Assembly (NCBI GenBank): GCA_029778935.1
Contig: JAKPBM010000105.1
Location: 1 to 5,034 of the forward strand
DNA from: Bacillota bacterium
Lineage (GTDB): Bacteria; Bacillota; Clostridia; Oscillospirales; QAMX01
Reading direction: 5' to 3'
DNA: 5,034 nucleotides
The stretch's first letter is position 1. Each line of letters opens with the position of its first letter. The position numbers were made by a program, and so were the translations under genes. Below the pieces are notes generated by a model. The model was not told the origin of the DNA. It did not search any database and was given only the letters and a program-made list of their open reading frames with translations. Positions 1 to 5,034 of this stretch are shown here, in pieces.

Positions 1-510
1 CTGCCGTATCGGGGATGCCTCTATTTCGGGCTGATGCTTACCAAAGACGGGCCGAAAGTCATTGAATACAACAGCCGCTTTGGCGACCCCGAGGCCCAGG
101 CGGTGCTGCCTCTGCTGGAAACGGACCTTCTAACAATTCTGCTGGCCACGGCGGAGGGCAGACTCAGGGAAACCCAGGTGCGGTTTTCCGACAAGGCCTC
201 CTGCTGCGTAGTGCTGGCGTCCCAGGGCTATCCCGGAAAGCTGGAAAACCAGGGCGTTGCCCTTACCTTACCGCAAGACCTGCCGGACGTAACGCTCTAC
301 CACGCGGGCACCAAACTGGAAGGCGGCCGGCTGGTCGTATCCGGCGGGCGCGTGCTGGGGATAACCGCCGTGGCCGACACGCTGGAGCAGGCCATCGCCA
401 AGGCTTATGAATTCTTGACTGAATGCCTTTTCTACAAGGCCCAGTATAGAACCGACATCGGGCAGAAGGCATTAACATACCTTGCCGGCGACAAAGAAAG
501 GAAGAAGTAG
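1..510 (+). CDS. purD: Phosphoribosylamine-glycine ligase (GAR synthetase), C-terminal part, 5' end outside window
   Basis: The reading frame is open from base 1 and ends at TAG 508-510, giving 169 residues. Full PurD proteins are about 420 residues, so roughly the last 40 percent is present. PurD is a cytosolic ATP-grasp enzyme that joins 5-phosphoribosylamine and glycine, with ATP hydrolysis, to make GAR, the second step of IMP synthesis. Visible here is the end of the ATP-grasp domain: 'GLMLTKDGPKVIEYN' followed by 'RFGDPEAQ' at fragment residues 26-33, the PurD signature in which the Glu and Asn of 'EYN' (residues 22-24) contribute to metal-ATP binding. The remainder is the small C-terminal domain, with 'YPGKLENQG' and 'YHAGTKLEGGRLVVSGGRVLGITA', as expected for this family. 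The tail 'DKERKK' is lysine-rich, and the bases encoding it also contain the ribosome binding site of the next gene. The stop is 1 base before purL, so the two are cotranscribed and probably translationally coupled. The identification is secure; nothing can be said of the N-terminal half. Confidence 0.96.
   Translation: MPYRGCLYFGLMLTKDGPKVIEYNSRFGDPEAQAVLPLLETDLLTILLATAEGRLRETQVRFSDKASCCVVLASQGYPGKLENQGVALTLPQDLPDVTLYHAGTKLEGGRLVVSGGRVLGITAVADTLEQAIAKAYEFLTECLFYKAQYRTDIGQKALTYLAGDKERKK
497..504 (+). promoter_or_regulatory. Ribosome binding site of purL, inside the purD 3' end
   Basis: The sequence AAAGGAAG lies 7 bases before GTG at 512, good Shine-Dalgarno spacing. It supports the GTG start over the upstream in-frame TTG at 482, which has no such site and would add ten residues ('MPATKKGRSS') not expected at the family's N-terminus. 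The site falls wholly within purD codons, so ribosomes finishing purD would expose and reload at purL. Confidence 0.75.
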
Positions 511-511
511 C

Positions 512-3500
512 GTGGTTTACCGCCTGTACACCGAAAAAAAGCCCGGGTTTGACGAGCAGAGCAAAGCCCTTCTGGAAGAAATCCGGCTGTTTTTGCAGAT
601 TCCGGCATTGCAAAAGGTGAGGATATTAAACCGGTACGACGTGGAAGGCATCGACGAAGGGCTGTTTGCCCGGTGCGTGCCCACGGTGTTTTCCGAGCCG
701 CAGGTGGATGTGGTGCACTATAGCCTGCCGGAGGACGCCGACGCGGTGCTTGCCGTGGAATACCTGCCCGGACAGTACGACCAGCGGGCCGACTCCGCCG
801 CCCAGTGCGTGCAGATTGTGTCCATGGGCGTGCGGCCGGAGGTGAAAACGGCCCGGGTCTACCTTCTGTATGGAAGTCTTTCGGCGGAAGACCTTGCCAA
901 AATCGAAGCCCATCTCATAAACCCTGTGGAAAGCCGCAAAGCAACACTGGAACGGCCGGAAACCCTCTTTACGCCTTCGGAAGAACCCGGCCCCGTGCCC
1001 GTTCTGGAAGGTTTTACCCAACTGGACAAACGGCGGCTGGCGGAGTTTTTGCGTACATATAATTTAGCCATGGACGAAGCCGACCTGGCCTTTTTGCAGA
1101 ACTACTTCCGCGCCGAAGGCCGGGACCCGACGGAAACGGAGCTGCGCGTGCTGGACACCTACTGGTCCGACCACTGCCGGCATACGACGTTTTTGACGGA
1201 ACTTACCGTGGAGGCAGAAGACCCCGACGTTTCGGCCGCCTACAAGCGGTATCTGGCCCTAAGGGAGGAAACGGGCCGAAGCGAAAAGCCCGTCACCCTC
1301 ATGGACATGGCGACTATCGGCGCGAAAGCCCTCCAAAAGCGGGGGCTTTTGCCGGGGCTGGACGAGTCGGAGGAAGTCAACGCCTGCACAGTCAAAGTGG
1401 ACGTGGACGGCAGGCCCTGGCTGCTCCTTTTTAAAAACGAAACCCATAACCACCCCACAGAAATCGAACCCTTCGGCGGCGCGGCCACCTGTCTGGGCGG
1501 CGCCATTCGGGATCCCCTATCCGGCCGGGGGTATGTATACCACGCCATGCGGGTCACCGGCGCGGCGGATCCGACGGTGCCCGTGGAAAAAACGCGCAAG
1601 GGCAAGCTACCCCAGCGGAAGATTGTCACCGGCGCGGCGGCGGGCTTTTCGTCTTACGGCAACCAGATCGGCCTTGCCACGGGGCTTGTGCACGAGCTGT
1701 ATCACCCCGGATATGAAGCCAAGCGCATGGAAATCGGCGCCGTGGTGGCGGCCGCGCCGGCGGAAAACGTGGTAAGAAAACAGCCGGAGCCTGGCGACGT
1801 GGTGCTTTTAGTCGGCGGGCGCACGGGGCGGGACGGCTGCGGCGGGGCCACAGGCTCGTCCAAATCCCACGACAGCTCGTCCCTTTCCACCTGCGGCGCT
1901 GAGGTGCAGAAAGGAAACCCGCCGGAAGAGCGCAAGCTGCAGAGGCTTTTCCGAAACCCCGACGCGGCAAGGAAAATCAAGCGCTGCAACGACTTTGGCG
2001 CCGGCGGCGTGTCGGTAGCCATCGGGGAGCTGGCCGACGGCTTACTCATTGACTTAGACGCCGTGCCGAAGAAGTACCAGGGGCTGACGGGCACGGAACT
2101 GGCCATCAGCGAGTCCCAGGAGCGCATGGCCGTGGTGGTCAGCCCTGCCGATGTGGAAGCATTTCAGGCGCTGGCCGCGGCGGAAAACCTGGAAGCCACG
2201 CCGGTGGCGGTGGTCACCGAAGCGCCGCGGATGGTCATGTTCTGGCGGGGGCAGAAAATCGTCGATTTGGACCGGGCGTTTTTAAATTCCCGCGGGGCGG
2301 CCAAAACCGCCCGGGCGGAAGTGCCGCCGCAGCCTATGCTGCGGGGTTCGCGCAAGCCCGCCGGGTTTGCGGAAACCATGCGGGAGATGGTGCAGGACTT
2401 AAACGTCTGCTCCCAGCGGGGCCTTGCCGAGCGGTTCGATTCGACTATCGGCGCGGGCACCGTATTGATGCCCTTTGGCGGGGCGCGGCAGAAAACGCCC
2501 GAGCAGGTCATGTGCGCCCTGCTTCCGGCAGAGGGGACAAGTGTCTGCTCTGCCATGGCGTTCGGCGGCGACCCGTATTTGCTGGCCCAGAACCCCTACC
2601 GGGGGGCATATCTGGCGGTGCTGGAGTCGGTTTTGAAGCTGGCCGCGGCTGGGTTTTCGCGGCAAAGTATGTACCTTTCCTTCCAGGAATACTTTGAAAA
2701 GCTCGGCAAAGATCCAAAGCGCTGGGGCAAGCCTGTGTCGGCCCTTTTAGGCGCGCTGGACGCCCAGATGGATTTGCAGGTGGCGGCCATCGGCGGCAAG
2801 GACTCCATGAGCGGCAGTTTCGAGGAACTGGACGTGCCGCCCACGCTCATTTCTTTCGCCGTGGCGACGGGCGACGCCAAACGCGTCGTGTCCGGCACCC
2901 TGCAGCAGGCGGGAAGCAAAGTCTGGCTGTTAGCGCCCAAAGCGGAGGGCGGTTTCCCCGCGCGGGAAAGCACTATTTCCTGCCTGGACACGCTGGAAAC
3001 GCTGCACAAAGGCGGCAACATCCGCTCGGCATCGGTACCCGGGCGGTTTGGCGCGGCGGAGCGGATCTTTAAAATGTGCCTTGGCAACTCTCTGGGCTTT
3101 GCCTTTGCCGATAATATAGCCGAAGAAGCCCTCTTTTCCCTTGTTCCCGGCGGCGTTCTGCTGGAAACGGACGGGGAAACGGAGGTTTGCGGCGCGGTTT
3201 GCCTGGGCACGGTGACAAAAGAGCCGGTGTTAACCTTCCGGGGCGAGAAGGTGCCGCTGACAGAACTGGAAACGCTGTTTGAAGGCAGGCTGGAAAGCGT
3301 TTACCCAACGAAAACGGGCGAAATTTCCAACGCGCCGCCGACGGTGACGTATGCCGGCGAAAAGGCGGCGCCGTACCGGGGCGTTCCCATCGTCGGAAGA
3401 AAGCCCAGGGCGCTTATCCCCGTGTTCCCGGGCACCAACTGCGAGTACGACACGGAGAAAGCGCTGCGCGCGGCGGGGTTTGACGTGGAAACGCTGGTGC

Positions 3501-4198
3501 TTTGCAACCAGACGGCGGCGGACGTGGCCGCTTCGGCGGAAGCGCTGGCCAAAGGCATCCGGCAGGCCCAGCTGGTGTTTCTGCCCGGCGGATTTTCCGG
3601 CGGCGACGAGCCGGACGGCTCGGGCAAGTTTGCAACGGCCTTTTTCCGCAGCCCGGCGGTATCCGAGGCGACCAACGAGCTTCTGAAACAGCGGGACGGC
3701 CTTATGGCGGGTATTTGCAACGGGTTCCAGGCCCTTGTGAAGCTGGGACTTCTGCCCTTTGGCGAGATTCTCGACATGAAAGAGGACTTCCCCACCCTGA
3801 CGTTTAACCGCATCGGACGGCACCAGTCCAAGCTGGTGCGCACGCGGGTTTGCTCCACCAAGTCGCCGTGGATGGCCTGCTTTACGCCCGGGGAAGTGAC
3901 TACGGTGCCGGTTTCCCACGGGGAGGGGCGGTTTGTCTGCCCGGAAGCGCTGTTACAAGAGCTTATAAAGCAGGGGCAGATTGCGACCCAGTACGTGGAC
4001 GAACACGGCCGCCCCACCTACGACATCGAGCATAACCCCAACGGCTCGGTATGGGCGATTGAGGGGATTACGTCCCCCTGCGGCCGGATTCTCGGCAAAA
4101 TGGGCCACAGCGAGCGGGTAGGCGAGCATCTGTATAAAAACGTGCCCGGGAAGCAGGAGCACGGCATTTTTGCCGGCGCGGCGCTGTATTTTCGGTAG
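512..4198 (+). CDS. purL: Phosphoribosylformylglycinamidine synthase, single-chain clostridial form (FGAM synthase)
   Basis: This cytosolic enzyme converts FGAR, glutamine and ATP to FGAM, glutamate, ADP and phosphate, the fourth step of IMP synthesis. From GTG 512 it is 1228 residues, normal for the single-chain family. The start is set by the AAAGGAAG site and by the typical N-terminus 'MVYRLYTEKKPGF'. Domains in order: PurS-like N-terminal region (about 1-150, with 'VEYLPGQYDQRADSAAQC'); linker with 'WSDHCRH' (218-224); first AIRS-type half with 'NETHNHPTEIEPFGGAAT' (309-326), glycine-rich 'GGRTGRDGCGGATGSS' (435-450), 'NDFGAGGV' (493-500) and 'SESQERM' (533-539); second AIRS-type half with 'GGKDSMS' (761-767); and a class I glutamine amidotransferase from about 966, with 'PGTNCEYD', 'LPGGFSGGDE' (1024-1033), nucleophile Cys1069 in 'GICNGFQ', 'SHGEGRF' from His1136, and the His1199-Glu1201 pair in 'GHSERV'. 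All expected catalytic elements are present with no frameshift. It follows purD by one base and no gene follows on this strand in the window. Confidence 0.98.
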   Translation: MVYRLYTEKKPGFDEQSKALLEEIRLFLQIPALQKVRILNRYDVEGIDEGLFARCVPTVFSEPQVDVVHYSLPEDADAVLAVEYLPGQYDQRADSAAQCVQIVSMGVRPEVKTARVYLLYGSLSAEDLAKIEAHLINPVESRKATLERPETLFTPSEEPGPVPVLEGFTQLDKRRLAEFLRTYNLAMDEADLAFLQNYFRAEGRDPTETELRVLDTYWSDHCRHTTFLTELTVEAEDPDVSAAYKRYLALREETGRSEKPVTLMDMATIGAKALQKRGLLPGLDESEEVNACTVKVDVDGRPWLLLFKNETHNHPTEIEPFGGAATCLGGAIRDPLSGRGYVYHAMRVTGAADPTVPVEKTRKGKLPQRKIVTGAAAGFSSYGNQIGLATGLVHELYHPGYEAKRMEIGAVVAAAPAENVVRKQPEPGDVVLLVGGRTGRDGCGGATGSSKSHDSSSLSTCGAEVQKGNPPEERKLQRLFRNPDAARKIKRCNDFGAGGVSVAIGELADGLLIDLDAVPKKYQGLTGTELAISESQERMAVVVSPADVEAFQALAAAENLEATPVAVVTEAPRMVMFWRGQKIVDLDRAFLNSRGAAKTARAEVPPQPMLRGSRKPAGFAETMREMVQDLNVCSQRGLAERFDSTIGAGTVLMPFGGARQKTPEQVMCALLPAEGTSVCSAMAFGGDPYLLAQNPYRGAYLAVLESVLKLAAAGFSRQSMYLSFQEYFEKLGKDPKRWGKPVSALLGALDAQMDLQVAAIGGKDSMSGSFEELDVPPTLISFAVATGDAKRVVSGTLQQAGSKVWLLAPKAEGGFPARESTISCLDTLETLHKGGNIRSASVPGRFGAAERIFKMCLGNSLGFAFADNIAEEALFSLVPGGVLLETDGETEVCGAVCLGTVTKEPVLTFRGEKVPLTELETLFEGRLESVYPTKTGEISNAPPTVTYAGEKAAPYRGVPIVGRKPRALIPVFPGTNCEYDTEKALRAAGFDVETLVLCNQTAADVAASAEALAKGIRQAQLVFLPGGFSGGDEPDGSGKFATAFFRSPAVSEATNELLKQRDGLMAGICNGFQALVKLGLLPFGEILDMKEDFPTLTFNRIGRHQSKLVRTRVCSTKSPWMACFTPGEVTTVPVSHGEGRFVCPEALLQELIKQGQIATQYVDEHGRPTYDIEHNPNGSVWAIEGITSPCGRILGKMGHSERVGEHLYKNVPGKQEHGIFAGAALYFR

Positions 4199-4364
4199 AC
4201 GCCGGAAGGCGCTGTCATTGTGCGCCCGCATGAGCAGGCGTTGGGATTTCGTTACGCCTAAAGCCGCATGGCAGCGGCGGCCCGGAATGCGTGCGGCAAC
4301 CGGCCGTGCCGCCAAGGGGCAGTCCAGAGGTTGTAAAAAGCCTATACGTTAGATTGTCATAACA
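4199..4364. other. Non-coding spacer downstream of purL with two weak hairpins
   Basis: No convincing gene is visible on either strand; open frames here are short and look like accidents of high GC. Two short inverted repeats can be seen: AGGCGT at 4236-4241 with ACGCCT at 4254-4259 (6 bp, 12-base loop), and GCGGCA at 4293-4298 with TGCCGC at 4307-4312 (6 bp, 8-base loop). A smaller CGCC-GGAA-GGCG hairpin sits just past the purL stop at 4200-4211. None has a following T-run, so they are not good terminators. The stretch would form the long 3' untranslated region of the purL transcript. From about 4330 the base composition becomes clearly AT-richer ahead of the terminator. Confidence 0.5.
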
Positions 4365-4390
4365 AAAGAGCAGGCGCAAGCCTGCTCTTT
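4365..4390. terminator. Probable bidirectional intrinsic terminator between purL and the convergent acetyltransferase gene
   Basis: Left arm 4365-4375 (AAAGAGCAGGC) pairs perfectly over 11 bp with right arm 4380-4390 (GCCTGCTCTTT) around a GCAA loop at 4376-4379, a stable GNRA-type tetraloop. The A-rich left flank and T-rich right flank give U-rich 3' ends in both directions: on the plus strand the stem ends in TTT followed by CTCTTT, and on the minus strand it ends in TTTT followed by GTTAT. It lies 4 bases beyond the minus-strand gene's stop and 166 bases beyond the purL stop, the expected place for a shared terminator of convergent units. The interrupted T-tracts make efficiency uncertain. 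Confidence 0.85.
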
Positions 4391-4394
4391 CTCT

Positions 4395-4823
4395 TTATAG
4401 GTATTTGACGAAGTGTTTCTGGAGTTTCCGAAGGGTGTACCCCTTCCGGATGTAAAACGCATGGGCTTCTTCCCGGCCGCTTCCGGAATTTAGGCGGATG
4501 CCGGCAAAGCCCTGCGCTTTGGCCCAGCGTTCCGCGTGGGAAAGCAGCGCCGAGCCGACACCCCGTTTTTGATATTCGGGCAGAACGGCAAATCCCAGAA
4601 GGTTTTGCATGGGCTCTGCGCAGATACAGTCGTAGTCGGCCAGGTGGATATAGCCGACCGCCCGCCCGTTCACTTCCGCCACGAAAATCTTGTTGCCGGG
4701 TTTGGCAAGGACTTCCGCCAGCCGCCGCTTCGTATCCTCCAGCGGGAAATCGAATCCGAGGGAGCGGCGGTTCATCTCACACAGTGCGGCGCTGTCGCCG
4801 ATGTTTGCTTCGCGTAGGAGCAT
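4395..4823 (-). CDS. GNAT-family N-acetyltransferase, substrate unknown
   Basis: The product is a 142-residue protein, a usual length for a single-domain GNAT enzyme, which transfers an acetyl group from acetyl-CoA to an amine. It is probably cytosolic; no signal peptide or membrane segment is seen. The N-terminus 'MLLREANIGDSAALCEMN' is the typical first strand and helix. 'KIFVAEVNGRAVGYIHLADY' (45-64) forms the central strands. 'LLGFAVLPEYQKRGVGSALL' (75-94) is motif A, with the acetyl-CoA pyrophosphate-binding Q/R-x-x-G-x-G loop at Q85-G90. 'HAFYIRKGY' (121-129) is motif B with the conserved Tyr124, a usual general-acid candidate. ATG 4823 is preferred to the in-frame GTG 4829 (144 residues) because a TAGGTG site lies 5 bases upstream of the ATG but would abut the GTG. 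The gene converges on purL and is not part of the purine operon. Substrate cannot be told: the class includes protein, metabolite and drug acetyltransferases. I saw no convincing promoter in the upstream 200 bases. Confidence 0.92.
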   Translation of the reverse strand: MLLREANIGDSAALCEMNRRSLGFDFPLEDTKRRLAEVLAKPGNKIFVAEVNGRAVGYIHLADYDCICAEPMQNLLGFAVLPEYQKRGVGSALLSHAERWAKAQGFAGIRLNSGSGREEAHAFYIRKGYTLRKLQKHFVKYL

Positions 4824-4828
4824 GGACA

Positions 4829-4834
4829 CACCTA
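4829..4834 (-). promoter_or_regulatory. Ribosome binding site of the GNAT acetyltransferase gene
   Basis: Read on the minus strand, TAGGTG is followed by TGTCC and then ATG at 4823. The AGG core is 7 bases from the ATG, while it is directly next to the alternative GTG at 4829. This is a modest Shine-Dalgarno match and decides in favour of the ATG start. Confidence 0.5.
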
Positions 4835-4950
4835 CGTATATCGCCGATGCATAAGGAAGCGTCTGTTTGCTGAATTCGAAACTGCGTCAAACTCGGGGCT
4901 TGCCTCGTTGTCACATCAGCTGCACGGCTTCTTTCTCGCATTCGCAGGCG
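4835..4950. other. Intergenic stretch upstream of the acetyltransferase gene, nothing assignable
   Basis: This stretch lies between the regulator-like fragment and the acetyltransferase ribosome binding site. No open frame here resembles a known protein, and I found no clear pair of -35 and -10 boxes on the minus strand. A TTGACG lies at about 4884-4889 (minus-strand sense), but no good -10 hexamer follows at 16-18 bases. It must hold the acetyltransferase promoter unless that gene is transcribed from beyond the right edge together with the fragment. Confidence 0.4.
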
Positions 4951-5034
4951 GTTTTCATAACTGTCCGCCAGCCGGTATTCGCTCTGCGGCAGCCAGGTTC
5001 GGAGAATATAATCCCACGTCTTATGGATGGTGTT
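4951..5034 (-). pseudogene. Fragment resembling the C-terminal part of a GyrI-like / AraC-type effector-binding domain, probably broken
   Basis: The minus-strand frame starting at base 5034 is open at the window edge and reads 'TIHKTWDYILRTWLPQSEY' and then 'RLADSYEN' down to 4951. The pattern aromatic-x-x-[IL]-x-x-x-WLP-x-S-x-Y-x-x-A is the well-known segment near the end of effector-binding domains found in AraC/MerR-type regulators and stand-alone GyrI-like proteins, where it is normally followed by 'FE-x-Y' and a final strand. That ending is absent. The frame instead continues without a stop through arginine-rich, unfamily-like residues to a TGA at 4777-4779, inside the acetyltransferase gene. 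In the neighbouring frame a stop occurs at 4911-4913 after 'ACECEKEAVQLM', which could be the true tail if one frameshift lies near 4951. I infer a truncated or frameshifted gene whose 5' part lies beyond the window. Family assignment is from recall of the motif only and rests on 28 residues. Confidence 0.45.

Noticed and set aside
482..511. TTG start at 482 for purL
   Set aside because: It overlaps purD by 29 bases, lacks a good ribosome binding site and adds residues outside the family's N-terminus; GTG 512 has both site and sequence support.
2596..3210. Minus-strand open frame of 204 codons inside purL
   Set aside because: It is a shadow of the purL codons: no motif, no ribosome binding site that stands out, and low-complexity composition.
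3230..4017. Two long minus-strand open frames (229 and 238 codons) opposite the amidotransferase end of purL
   Set aside because: They lie fully antisense to a secure, conserved gene, their residues are rich in Arg, Ala and Pro without any known motif, and such frames arise readily opposite GC-rich coding sequence.
4293..4312. Inverted repeat in the spacer as a purL terminator
   Set aside because: The stem is only 6 bp and no T-run follows; the hairpin at 4365-4390 is far better.
4170..4352. Plus-strand 60-codon open frame overlapping the purL end and running into the spacer
   Set aside because: It is Arg- and Ala-rich with no recognisable family, starts within purL codons, and has no supporting ribosome binding site.
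4536..4817. Plus-strand 93-codon open frame antisense to the acetyltransferase gene
   Set aside because: The minus strand carries a complete GNAT protein with conserved motifs across the same bases; the plus frame shows none.
1..5034. Search for CRISPR repeats, tRNA or rRNA genes, riboswitches and phage or defence genes
   Set aside because: No regularly spaced repeats, RNA gene signatures or such protein motifs were seen; the window is mostly two purine biosynthesis genes.

Overview
The window reads as ordinary chromosomal sequence from a fairly GC-rich bacterium, most likely a Firmicute (Clostridia or Negativicutes type). The main reason is the single-chain FGAM synthase (PurL). Its whole layout, from the N-terminal 'MVYRLYTEKK' to the C-terminal amidotransferase ending in 'MGHSERVGEH', is the form typical of clostridia and some streptococci, not the split PurS/PurL/PurQ form of Bacillus. 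I cannot name a genus from sequence alone.

Layout. Positions 1-510 (+) hold the 3' part of purD (GAR synthetase), cut by the window's left edge. One base separates its stop from the GTG start of purL at 512, which runs to 4198 (+) and is complete. The two form the end of a de novo purine (IMP) biosynthesis operon: PurD makes GAR, a transformylase outside the window makes FGAR, and PurL amidates FGAR to FGAM using glutamine and ATP. Positions 4199-4364 are a non-coding 3' spacer with two weak hairpins. It ends in a strong hairpin (4365-4390) with a perfect 11-bp stem and a GCAA loop, which looks like a shared terminator between convergent transcription units.

On the minus strand, 4395-4823 encodes a small complete GNAT-family N-acetyltransferase of unknown substrate, convergent to purL. 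Upstream of it, at the right edge, an open minus-strand stretch (5034 down to about 4951) resembles the C-terminal part of a GyrI-like/AraC-type effector-binding domain. The resemblance is then lost without a stop codon in that frame, suggesting a broken gene or a junction with unrelated sequence.

I see no CRISPR array, tRNA, rRNA, riboswitch, complete mobile element or novel multi-gene system. The best loose ends are the decayed regulator fragment and the adjoining non-coding stretch at 4830-4950.
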